Part shown: positions 48,891 through 58,080 of the stretch, piece by piece
Layout of the letters: every line of letters begins with the position of its first letter
How positions within the stretch are numbered: position 1 is the stretch's first letter
Assembly: GCA_031277685.1 (NCBI GenBank)
Contig: JAITLV010000085.1
Span: forward strand, 29,818 to 93,817
DNA length: 64,000 nucleotides
DNA from: Sphingobacterium sp.
Lineage (GTDB): Bacteria; Bacteroidota; Bacteroidia; Sphingobacteriales; Sphingobacteriaceae
Direction of reading: 5' to 3'
The notes under the pieces: model-generated
Databases searched by the model: none
Seen by the model: only the letters and a program-made list of their open reading frames with translations
What the model was told of the DNA's origin: nothing
Position numbers and translations under genes: made by a program

Positions 48891-50384
48891 ATGTGCTCAA
48901 GGATATTGACGTGTCTGTTTATCATATACTATTTCTTTTCTGCCATTTACGGCGGCCCTGTTATTGCTCAATTGGCTTCAAGAGGATTATTTTTTCGCAA
49001 CTATGAAACTATTCAGGATAAAAGGACCGGACTGGAGCTTTTTGCTGAAGAACCATTGGTCTTGAACCGGAAGCTGAACCTGGAGTTCGACATTCGTTTC
49101 AATCAGAAAGCGCACTCTTATTTCGGTTATATCTTGCGACTTATTGGCAATGATCAATACAATATCGACTTGGTATGCCGTGACTTTAGTCCCAAGTTCA
49201 AAAATATCAGCATTGTGATCGGTGATAAGGAATACCCTATTTCCATTTCGCCTGAAATGGCTTATTCTTACCAATGGAAGAAGGTGCAGATTATGCTCGA
49301 CTTGCAACAGGATCAGCTTGAGTTCAGCTTCAATGGCCAGAAGTATCGTTATCCTCTTCATTTGCCAGATAACCTTGCGGTAACTGTCAACTTTGGAATG
49401 ACTCGCCAATCAGGTTTCGCCTCTACAGATGTGCCCCCCATCGGGATACGGCAACTTAAAGTCACCAACGATACCCACAACTATTATTGGCCGCTCAATG
49501 AGCGCTCGGGCGAGGTTGCTTTAGATCAGTATCATCAAGCTCGGGCTAAGGTATCCAATCCGCTCTGGGGGGTGGCATTGAGTGAAAATTGGAGTGAGCT
49601 CACCGCGCTTCAAGTGCATAGCAACAGTAGTTTATGTTTTGATCCTGTACACGAAATTGTCTATATTGTTGGCAATGATAAATTATTAGCTTTCAGTAGC
49701 CTTGAAGGTACCCTTAAGGAGATTCCCTATGCGGATGGCCCTCTTAAACTTTTGAAAGGAAACCAGTCTATTTTTATTTCTGGCGAGGGAACAGGGGAAG
49801 GGAAGATCATTAACCTTTTTCCTGATCAGCGGCTAGCCAGCACATTTGATTTTAAGACTCGTCGATGGAGTAAGTCCTACATGTCGGGGGAGACAACGGC
49901 CTATTGGCATTTTAATAAGGTCTATTGGCCAGAGGACTCTAGTGTATACTTATTCGGCGGCTATGGCTATTTTGCTTATAAAAATGCCATCCAGCAAGTT
50001 GCTCTTCACAATAGCAACTACAGACAGCTAGCCGCCGCAAATGATGTCTTCTCTCCTAGATACCTGGCAGCAGCAGGCGCATCCCAGCGTGGTATATATC
50101 TAATGGGTGGTTATGGAAGCTTGAATGGAAAACAGGAGGTCAATCCTAGAAATTATAACGATCTACTCCTGTTGGATATGACGACCAAAAAGATGAAAAA
50201 ACTTGGTGAGATCGATTTTCAGCACCCCGGCTATGTGTTGTCCAACTCACTGGTCGTAGATGAAAAGGATAGCTTGATCTATGGCCTCATACATGAAAAG
50301 AATGTGTTTAATACTCAACTGCAACTCTTTCGTTGTGATATGAATGCAAAAGGACTTCAGATGATAGGAAAGGGGATTCCCTAA
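48891..50384 (+). pseudogene. N-terminal part of membrane-spanning kelch/SARP regulator, ends at in-frame TAA
   Basis: 497 residues: signal peptide (about 1-27), LamG-like region (about 35-215; LEFDIRFNQKAHSYFGYILR) and kelch-type propeller repeats (about 240-490; FGGYGYFAYKN, LMGGYGSLNG). The frame stops at TAA 50382-50384, but the same frame stays open beyond and encodes a continuing propeller end, a transmembrane segment and a DNA-binding domain to 51482. Comparable proteins in Bacteroidota have these parts in one chain. So this is one gene of about 863 codons split by a single stop; the product here would be a free periplasmic sensor unless the stop is read through. Confidence 0.75.
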
Positions 50385-51482
50385 AGTTTTCACGATATCA
50401 GATCTTATTCCGACCTCTACCTCAGCCGTAGGGCGCAAAAACTCCTGACCGCGACATTGTTTGATCGCGGTAACCATGCCCAATTCAAGTTGTATGGTCT
50501 GGATTATCCACCGCTGCTCCACCCTTCTGGGCAGCAAAATGCCGCAGGCAGTAGTCAGATATTGTTTTGGGGATTGGTCGTTGTTGGATTGTGTCTGTTT
50601 GGAACGGGACTCTATGGGTATGTTCGCAAAAATAGGCGGGATACAGCTCCGTCTGCAGGAGTCGAAGATCCCGATGTATCTCTTGGCATTCCTGAACGGC
50701 CGATATTCTCGAGCTCACTAAACAATCGACAGCTTAAAGAAGGTGAGTATCAGTTGCATCTTTTCGGTCAATTTGAGTTGAGTACTGCAGCAGGAGAGCA
50801 GGTGTCGCAGCTGCTTACACCGATCCTACGTCAGATTTTTTTGATTATTTATTTGTCCAAAGTACTGGATAACAAAAGTGTCAGATCGGATAGTTTGTAT
50901 GGTTATCTATGGCCTAACAAAGATGTTAAAAGCGCAAGAAATAACCTCCTAGTCAATATCGGTAAACTGAAACATATTCTTCAAGAACTGAAGTTCGCCG
51001 AATTGACTCATACGGAAGGGAACTGGCAGCTGCACCTCATGGAGGATAGGCTAAGATGTGATCTGCAGGATTTCATTTTCTTGTCACGACAGGAGAAATT
51101 GCCCCTGAACGAAGTCATGCGTAGGATGATAGATCTCCATCTTCGAGGCAAGGTTCTGGAAGACTGGGATACACTTTGGACTGATTCCTACAAGAGCATG
51201 GTCAATCTGACTATGGATGATATCTTCTGTCGGTATATGCAGACTATTAGCAACCGGGGGATGAAACCTGAGCTCAACCTGATTGCTTCTTTCTGTAAGG
51301 TCATGCCTTTTCACGAAGAGGCTATGCAGTATTATTGCTGTATATTGAGCCGCGGAGGCCAGCACGAGGAAGCTCATCGTTTTTATAGCCGGTTTGCCCA
51401 GGAATACCAAATCATGTATGGTGAAAAATACCCTTTATCATTGTCTGCCGTACTTTCGGAGGTGACTTCTGGTAGCAATTAA
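50385..51482 (+). pseudogene. C-terminal part of the kelch/SARP regulator: transmembrane segment and winged-helix DNA-binding domain
   Basis: Same frame as the preceding entry after the TAA. It first reads SFHDIRSYSDLYLSRRAQKL, a natural continuation of the propeller, then a transmembrane helix (ILFWGLVVVGLCLFGTGLYG), a basic stop-transfer (RKNRR) and a cytoplasmic OmpR/SARP-type winged helix (LHLFGQFELS ... LWPNKDVKSARNNLLVNIGK). If expressed alone from an internal start (TTG 50457 is the first candidate) it would still be membrane-anchored and could bind DNA without the sensor. The neighbouring SusC/SusD genes downstream are the likely target. Confidence 0.75.
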
Positions 51483-51644
51483 CAGATTTTTTTGAAATTG
51501 ATCTCAGTATAGCGTTTAATTGCGTAGATTTTTTTATTGTTGATAATGAGTTTGTTGTGATCTATCCTTATTATCCTTTTTCTAATTAAGCCAAAATTAA
51601 TAAGATTTTAAGTCGAGGGTTGTAGCTTTAGCGATAATAACGAT

Positions 51645-51675
51645 GGCCTCTGTGTTTCACTTTTCAGAGGTTATA
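51645..51675 (+). promoter_or_regulatory. hairpin in the SusC leader
   Basis: CCTCTG and CAGAGG pair around a 12-base loop about 20 bases before the SusC ATG at 51692. A TAGCTTTA at 51623-51630 is one base off the TAnnTTTG -7 box. Both are suggestive only. Confidence 0.35.
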
Positions 51676-51691
51676 AACCAAAAATCAATTT

Positions 51692-54600
51692 ATGAAATAT
51701 TATCGCTATTACAGGTGTTCCAAGCTCCAGAGGATCTTGGCTTGTTCAATCGCGCTGTTGGGAACAAATCTCACTTTGGACGCAGCATCGCTGCGTGTGA
51801 CAGCTATTCTAAAATACGAACAGCAGCAGTGGGCGGGACAGGTGCATGATGAGATGGGCAAGCCTTTGCCCAATGCTAGTGTGCGGCTACGTGGAAATCA
51901 GCTTGTCGTTCAGACAGATGTGAATGGGAAATTCAAGATACAAGCAAGAGAAAATGACGTAATAGAAATAAGTTTGGTTGGGTTTCGGTCGAAGTCGGTG
52001 GTGATTGGTGCTTCGGCCAGCCTTACCGTGCGGTTAGAGAGGATGGATCAGAGCCTAGACGAAGTGGTGGTCGTGGGCTACGGAACACAGAAAAAAGGTA
52101 ACCTCACTTCGGCGATCTCAACTATTCAGTCCAAGGATATCCCCACCACGACTAATGCTAGCTTGGCCCAGATGCTTCAAGGAAAGATCCCCGGTCTGCA
52201 GATCCGACAGACATCAGCAGAACCAGGTACTTTTTCCAATACGATCAATATCCGAGGTTTCGGCGAACCACTTTATGTGATCGATGGTATCGTACGAGAT
52301 GGCGGAACGGAATTTCAACAGCTCAACCCTAACGATATAGAAAATATCAGCGTCCTCAAGGATGCCTCGGCAGCGGTATATGGCCTGAATGCCGCAAATG
52401 GGGTGATCGTCGTTACGACTAAAAAAGGGCAGTCTGGCAAGCCCGTATTTAACTATACAGGAGCTGTAGGCGCACAGACTCCCACTGATAGACCTATTAT
52501 GGCAAATGCCGCTCAGTACTTGCAGATGTATGATGATGCTGTGTTTTTCCGTGACGGTACTCATCCGATATCCCAAGCTGAAATTGAACGTTGGAAAACC
52601 GGGGGAACTGGATACGAAAGCACGGACTGGTATAACGAAACGTTTAAGAAAGCGTCGGTGCAGCAGCAGCATGACCTATCGGTTCGAGGCGGAACTGATA
52701 AGATTAATTTCTTTAGCAGCTTGGGCTATTACAATGAAAATGGCATGTTCAAAAGCGGTGATATGAAATACAATCGGTATAACTTCAGGACCAATCTAAC
52801 GGCTAAGCTCTCCGATAACATGAAGCTGGATGTCCTATTTGCTGGGCGCAGGAGCAAACGAATCTACCCGGGGGGCGATGGTTTTATTTGGATGTATAAG
52901 GGGACGATCATTAGCTTGCCTACCGAAGGTCCGTATATACAGGATAATCCACAATATCCGGCCAATATTGCCAATCAACAGAATGCAGTGATCATGTCTC
53001 AACGGGACTATGCAGGGTATACGGAAGAGAAAGGCAAAAATATTCAATCATCCATTGTACTGACTTACGATGTCCCATTTGTCAACGGGTTGAAGGCCAG
53101 CGGAACTTTATCTTATGATAATAACGGCTCCTTTAATAAAAGTGTATGGAAAAACTATAAGGTGTTCGATAAGGACCTAAATGGTATCCTGCTCAATAAT
53201 CCACGTATTGCCAACGATACCAAGGATGCGGAACGTTTTGTTCTACAAGCCCAATTAGATTACAACCGCTCTTTTGCCGAAGATCACCATGTTAGTGCTA
53301 CAGCGGTATACGAACAGAAAAGTTTTGTGATGAAGCATGCTCATCTCTATAGGGAATATGAGTTTTATACCACTGACATCGTGGATTATGCATCTGGTAA
53401 GCAAACCAATAATGGTGATGAGTTGGAAGAACGTAATATGTCCTATATCGGTCGGTTGAACTATGATTTTAAGAATAAATACCTGTTGGGAGCCACTTTT
53501 CGCTATGACGGTTCGTATCGTTATGCGCCAGGAAAACGCTGGGGATTTTTTCCAGGGGTTTCGGTTGGCTGGCGGATCTCCGAAGAGCCTTTTATCAAAA
53601 ATAACTTACCGTTTATCTCTAATTTTAAACTGCGCGGTTCTTATGGTGTTATCGGTGAGAACGTAGGTGATGCCTTTCAGTTTGTTTTGGGTTTCAGTTC
53701 TTTACCGAATGCAGGTTCTGAATTTGTGAATGGAGCATATGTGGGAGGTCTTGGCGCACCAGGAGTGATCAATCCGAATTTTACATGGGTCAAATCCAAG
53801 CATAAAGATATTGGTATTGAAGCGAGTTTCTGGAATGGAAAGCTGTCAGTTGAGGCAGACTATTATGAGCGATTAAAATCTGGCAAACTGAAGGTGCGTA
53901 ATGAGGGACTGCCGAATACTTTTGGTGGCAGCATGCCGATCGAAAACCTGGAAAGTGATCTCACCCGGGGTTTTGATTTTGTGGTCACACACCAAAACAA
54001 AGTCAATGAACTGGGGTATACTATCAGCTTTAACATGAACCTTGCACGTACGATGTTTAAAGTCGTGGACAAACCCGAAGCCCGAAGCAGCAATGACCGC
54101 TGGCGCAATGGCTTAGTAGACCGTTGGAATGACTTTGTCTGGGGGTATACACATACGGGGCAGTTCCAGAATAGCAATGAGATCCATCAAGCCATTGTAT
54201 ATGACGAGGTACGTGGCAATGCCCAGTTGCTCCCTGGTGACTACAGTTATGCTGATATCAATGGTGATGGACTGATCAATGCCAAAGATATGCTGCCAAT
54301 ATTTCAGGATCAGCACCCAAAGATGTTCTATGGTCTTACCCTGTCGGCCAATTACAAGAACGTCGATTTTACAACAGTATTACAGGGGGCGGCTAAGTAT
54401 ACCATGCGTTTTAATGAAGTATTTTCCCAGATGTTTTTCAACAACGGAAACTTACCGGCTTATTTTTATGATCGTTGGCATCTGGCTGATCCTTACGATC
54501 CCAACAGTGACTGGGTGGCGGGTACCTGGCCCGCCAATAGGTATGCCGAGTTTATGCAGTCTTCTTATAGGGAGAGCAACGTGTGGCGTAAAAACGCAAC

Positions 54601-54829
54601 TTACCTTCGTGTGAAGAGTGTGGAGCTAGGCTATAAGCTATCGCTGGGTGAACGGGTTTCAAAACATATTAAAGGAATACGTATCTACGCCAATGCCTTT
54701 AATCTATTCACTTTTGCGAACTCTTTTGTCCGCCAATTTGATCCCGAAGGCTACGAGGCCAACTATCAATCGGGTTATAACTATCCGGTGATCAAGAGTT
54801 ATAATCTGGGTGTGAATGTTTCTTTTTAA
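51692..54829 (+). CDS. SusC-family TonB-dependent transporter (kelch/SARP-linked)
   Basis: A 1045-residue SusC protein. A signal segment (about 12-32) leads directly to the carboxypeptidase-regulatory-like domain (GQVHDEMGKPLPNASVRLRG), the DEVVVVGYGTQKKGNLTSAI region, plug and barrel ending NVSF. No STN domain, so no FecR partner is expected; the membrane-bound kelch/SARP protein just upstream is the likely regulator. Substrate unknown since no enzyme gene is linked. Confidence 0.94.
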   Translation: MKYYRYYRCSKLQRILACSIALLGTNLTLDAASLRVTAILKYEQQQWAGQVHDEMGKPLPNASVRLRGNQLVVQTDVNGKFKIQARENDVIEISLVGFRSKSVVIGASASLTVRLERMDQSLDEVVVVGYGTQKKGNLTSAISTIQSKDIPTTTNASLAQMLQGKIPGLQIRQTSAEPGTFSNTINIRGFGEPLYVIDGIVRDGGTEFQQLNPNDIENISVLKDASAAVYGLNAANGVIVVTTKKGQSGKPVFNYTGAVGAQTPTDRPIMANAAQYLQMYDDAVFFRDGTHPISQAEIERWKTGGTGYESTDWYNETFKKASVQQQHDLSVRGGTDKINFFSSLGYYNENGMFKSGDMKYNRYNFRTNLTAKLSDNMKLDVLFAGRRSKRIYPGGDGFIWMYKGTIISLPTEGPYIQDNPQYPANIANQQNAVIMSQRDYAGYTEEKGKNIQSSIVLTYDVPFVNGLKASGTLSYDNNGSFNKSVWKNYKVFDKDLNGILLNNPRIANDTKDAERFVLQAQLDYNRSFAEDHHVSATAVYEQKSFVMKHAHLYREYEFYTTDIVDYASGKQTNNGDELEERNMSYIGRLNYDFKNKYLLGATFRYDGSYRYAPGKRWGFFPGVSVGWRISEEPFIKNNLPFISNFKLRGSYGVIGENVGDAFQFVLGFSSLPNAGSEFVNGAYVGGLGAPGVINPNFTWVKSKHKDIGIEASFWNGKLSVEADYYERLKSGKLKVRNEGLPNTFGGSMPIENLESDLTRGFDFVVTHQNKVNELGYTISFNMNLARTMFKVVDKPEARSSNDRWRNGLVDRWNDFVWGYTHTGQFQNSNEIHQAIVYDEVRGNAQLLPGDYSYADINGDGLINAKDMLPIFQDQHPKMFYGLTLSANYKNVDFTTVLQGAAKYTMRFNEVFSQMFFNNGNLPAYFYDRWHLADPYDPNSDWVAGTWPANRYAEFMQSSYRESNVWRKNATYLRVKSVELGYKLSLGERVSKHIKGIRIYANAFNLFTFANSFVRQFDPEGYEANYQSGYNYPVIKSYNLGVNVSF

Positions 54830-54839
54830 TTCCTTAAAC

Positions 54840-56741
54840 ATGATGAAAATATCTATTGCAAAGTCGATGCTTACTCTAGCCATACTGATGAGTACAATGG
54901 GCTGTTCTAAATATTTGGATGTAGAACCAAAAAATAAAATCCCTGGGGAAAAGGTATTGTCCGATCCAAACGGCGTACGGTCATTCTTGGCGGAATTATA
55001 CTATCAGGCACCGGTGGAGGACCATGTCTTTTTTCCCCGTGCTGGCTTCAATGCCCGGGAAAATACGGGTTTTCTGTCTTTGGCACAGTATGGTCTGGAA
55101 GCAATCCATTCGGAATGGCCTAATTGGAATGAATATGCGAATGACTGGTGGGACAAAGGTTATAAGCTCAACCGTAATATCAATATCCTGCTTGCTGCAA
55201 TTCCAACACTTGCTCTTACCGAAGCCGATAAAAAATCGCTAACAGGAGAAGCACATTTTCTTCGGGCTTATACCTATTTCGAACTGGCAAAATGGTATGG
55301 TGGTGTACCTATTATCGCGCAGAATGCGGATTATACCAACGACTTCGAGCAGTTGAAAGTCCCCAGAAATACAGAAAAGGAAACTTGGGATTTTGTATTG
55401 GCTGAATGTGACCGTGCTATTGCGGGCCTGCCCGAGAAACAGGCTTCGACGGACGAGTCCAAGCGTAGGGCAACAAAATGGGCAGCCCTCGCCCTCAAAT
55501 CACGGGCGGCATTGTATGCGGGATCGCTAGCCAAATATTGGCGTGTACTACCACTGTCAGGCGAAGCGGCCTCCAAAAATCTGGTAGGTATGAAGTCAGC
55601 AGACGCCAATGGCTACTATCAACAGTGTATTGAGGCTTCTTTAGAACTGATGAACTCGGGGAAATTTAAGCTCTATCAGGCTAACCCTGCTTCCGTGGAA
55701 GTGGCGATCGAGAATTACCAGGCTATGTTTGTGGATCCTAACGTTGCGACGGATGAGACAATTTTTGTCAAAGGTTATGCTACAGTGAGCAATCCACTTG
55801 CACATGATCTGGATGGCTGGAACGAACCAAATCAAGTAGCGGAAGGGTTTCCATATCATGGTCGTACCAATCCCGTACTCGAATTGATCGATCAATATGA
55901 ACATTACGGTAGCCCAGGTGAGATCCACCCAATCCATACACGTTCGGACGGAAAAGAGGCCAGTGTCGAAGGGTACAAACCTACGGTGGACTATCTGCGC
56001 TATGACAGGCCCGATCAGGTGTTTGATAATCTTGACGCCCGTTTTTTTGCGAGTATTATCTATCCCAATGCGGTCTGGAAGGGACAACGCATTATCATCC
56101 AAGGGGGGATCGTACGAGGCGACGGTAGCTTGCTCGATAGTCGGGGGGCAGTCGACTGGAAAGGAACAACCTATTATACCTATGGGAAGGAACAGAATAC
56201 CCAATATTCAGGTTTTGACGGTTCTGCAAATATGACCCGTTCAGGGTTTCTGATGCGTAAGTTTATGACTGAATCGGCTCATATTACCAATTTTAAGCAA
56301 TCGACCACCGATTTTATAGATATGCGCTATGCTGAGGTGTTGCTCAATTTGGCGGAATCAGTGGTCGAAAGTGGTTACACGGAAAATAATGCCCGACAAC
56401 TTGCCGAAGATGCTATCAATGCGATCCGCTTCCGTGCCGGCCATACGGTAAAGGTCGGACTTACCTTGGAGCGGGTGTTGCGCGAACGCACAGTAGAACT
56501 TGCTTTTGAGAACAAACAATATTGGGATATGATACGTCGGCGCACCTTTCATGTGATATTCAAGAATAAGCAGAAAGAGGCTTTAGTACCTTATTTGGAT
56601 CTCCGCGGTGAAAGTCCGAAATATATTTTCGTCCGTCGGACAGTACCGGGAGGGGTGTCTAATAATTTTTCGGATCGGGATTATTATCGACCAATACCTG
56701 GAATTGGAGGTAATGGGGTTGTTCAAAATCCACAATATTAG
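54840..56741 (+). CDS. SusD-family lipoprotein
   Basis: A 633-residue lipoprotein from ATG 54840 (ATG 54843 also possible), 10 bases after SusC. Lipobox STMGCSK, SusD TPR helices (LTGEAHFLRAYTYFELAKWYG) and the RERTVELAFENKQYWDMIRRR segment. Longer than usual SusD proteins (about 500-560), with an insertion in the middle (about 330-450). Partner of the SusC upstream. Confidence 0.93.
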   Translation: MMKISIAKSMLTLAILMSTMGCSKYLDVEPKNKIPGEKVLSDPNGVRSFLAELYYQAPVEDHVFFPRAGFNARENTGFLSLAQYGLEAIHSEWPNWNEYANDWWDKGYKLNRNINILLAAIPTLALTEADKKSLTGEAHFLRAYTYFELAKWYGGVPIIAQNADYTNDFEQLKVPRNTEKETWDFVLAECDRAIAGLPEKQASTDESKRRATKWAALALKSRAALYAGSLAKYWRVLPLSGEAASKNLVGMKSADANGYYQQCIEASLELMNSGKFKLYQANPASVEVAIENYQAMFVDPNVATDETIFVKGYATVSNPLAHDLDGWNEPNQVAEGFPYHGRTNPVLELIDQYEHYGSPGEIHPIHTRSDGKEASVEGYKPTVDYLRYDRPDQVFDNLDARFFASIIYPNAVWKGQRIIIQGGIVRGDGSLLDSRGAVDWKGTTYYTYGKEQNTQYSGFDGSANMTRSGFLMRKFMTESAHITNFKQSTTDFIDMRYAEVLLNLAESVVESGYTENNARQLAEDAINAIRFRAGHTVKVGLTLERVLRERTVELAFENKQYWDMIRRRTFHVIFKNKQKEALVPYLDLRGESPKYIFVRRTVPGGVSNNFSDRDYYRPIPGIGGNGVVQNPQY

Positions 56742-56826
56742 GTCTTTGATGTGTGGAACCTTTGGGTAAAGCCTTTGACCAGATAAATAGAAGATAAAGA
56801 TTATACGCAATATATAAGATTGATAG

Positions 56827-57531
56827 ATGAAAATAATGAAATTAAGACAGATGGCGAGCTTGGGACTTTCAGTTATCCTTGCTTCCTGTAACCTCAATGA
56901 AGTCGACAACTATCCAGGTCCAAATGCGTCGATAGCGGGCGGAATTTATGACAAGGAAACGGGCCAGTTAATTGAGCAGGATATCATCCGTGGCGCTCAG
57001 ATTGAATACGTGGAGCAAGGGTTCTCCAATCCTGAAGTACAGTATATGGTATTTAAAAATGATGGTACATATCAGAATAAACTGATGTTTGCCAACAGCT
57101 ACACCATTAGACCGGTCCGGGGAAACTTTGTCCCGTTAGCGGAGGAAAAGATCATTGTTACGGGCGATATGATACATGATTTTAAGGCCCAACCATATAT
57201 ACGGATTAAGAATACTTCTATTTCGCAACAAGGGGATAAAGTCGTGGGCAGCTTTCAGATTCAATCGACAGTAGCAAATCCTGTGAAGCGCGTTTCTCTA
57301 TTCGTCCATACCGAGGCGAATGTAGGTGATCCGCTGAATCTAATTGCTACGGGAATGGACATTAATGCACAGACTGAAGAGACTACGCTGTATAAGCTTG
57401 AGATTGATCTTGGAGCCTATGCCGCAAAACTTAAAAAAGGAAGTGCCTATTACTTCCGCATCGGCGCATTGATCGATGCGGCCGAAGCAAAATATAATTA
57501 CGCACCGGCGCAGCGGATCACAATAAAATAG
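56827..57531 (+). CDS. DUF3823-type lipoprotein
   Basis: A 234-residue lipoprotein (lipobox ILASCN). The first domain (about 28-125; NASIAGGIYDKETGQLI) is a beta-sandwich like carboxypeptidase-regulatory folds and the second (about 130-234) is a further beta domain ending ADAA-like strands with YFRIGALIDA. This two-domain design matches DUF3823 proteins, which commonly follow SusC/SusD pairs. It is probably a surface lipoprotein that assists binding; its ligand is unknown. Confidence 0.78.
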   Translation: MKIMKLRQMASLGLSVILASCNLNEVDNYPGPNASIAGGIYDKETGQLIEQDIIRGAQIEYVEQGFSNPEVQYMVFKNDGTYQNKLMFANSYTIRPVRGNFVPLAEEKIIVTGDMIHDFKAQPYIRIKNTSISQQGDKVVGSFQIQSTVANPVKRVSLFVHTEANVGDPLNLIATGMDINAQTEETTLYKLEIDLGAYAAKLKKGSAYYFRIGALIDAAEAKYNYAPAQRITIK

Positions 57532-57543
57532 TTCCCCAGACCG

Positions 57544-57577
57544 AAAAGCTCCTACTGATACTATGGCAGGAGCTTTC
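57544..57577 (+). terminator. terminator-like hairpin after the DUF3823 gene
   Basis: AAAGCTCCT and AGGAGCTTT pair perfectly around a 14-base loop, 12 bases after the stop. The T run is short (TTTC), so termination strength is uncertain. Confidence 0.6.
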
Positions 57578-57597
57578 TGAGAAATTACGGGCCTTTT

Positions 57598-57762
57598 CCT
57601 AAAATAAAAGTATTAGCGCTGAATAATGAATTTGATTCAAAACTGGATCTGTTCTACTTTCGCGTAGGTGGAGCTTTCATTTCTGCGAAATTGAGATCAG
57701 CAATGGAAGAAAATAGCATTACAGGTCTTGAATTTGATAATTCCGTTGAGGTTATATTATGA
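57598..57762 (+). pseudogene. C-terminal remnant of an Imm11/Imm43 (DUF1629)-like immunity protein
   Basis: 55 codons without a start: PKIKVLALNNEFDSKLDLFY followed by RVGGAFISAKLRSAMEENSI and TGLEFDNSVEVIL, then TGA. The pattern, a strand, then vSekLr.A.ee..itGleF, is the typical end of DUF1629-type immunity proteins. The upstream frame is closed by a stop near 57553, inside the hairpin region, so the rest of the gene is gone. Confidence 0.5.
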
Positions 57763-57823
57763 TAGACCAGATATATTTCCTTTTTAGGCGGATTAACTGT
57801 TGGGGATTATCGCTTATGTACAT

Positions 57824-57854
57824 AAAAAAAAGAGGCATTTCTATGAAGTGCCTC
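57824..57854 (-). terminator. minus-strand rho-independent terminator
   Basis: Read on the minus strand: GAGGCA, 11-base loop, TGCCTC, then eight T residues. It lies about 210 bases beyond the end of the sigma4/TnsA-like gene and would stop transcripts coming from it. Confidence 0.7.
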
Positions 57855-58038
57855 CTTAAGTGGGGCACGAGAGTTGAATAGAACCTTTAGTTCCTTTATT
57901 ACAGTTTATTAAGAAGATAAAAACAGGCAAATAGAATTATACAGGAGATTTTCCTATGTCATTCTATTTTGCCAGTCTTTGTTTGTCTAAATCTTACTTT
58001 TATAAGAAATGTTTTTTAATCGACTATTGAAAATTGCA

Positions 58039-58080
58039 AAAATACTTTAAAACTTAAAGAATTAAGTTTTAAAGTATTTT
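58039..58080. repeat. perfect 19-base inverted repeat over the end of the nuclease-like gene
   Basis: Two 19-base arms (58039-58057 and 58062-58080) pair without a mismatch around an AGAA loop. The right arm contains the stop and last six codons of the minus-strand gene. On the minus strand it is followed by T5, so it can act as a terminator or as a 3' stability element. Confidence 0.85.
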
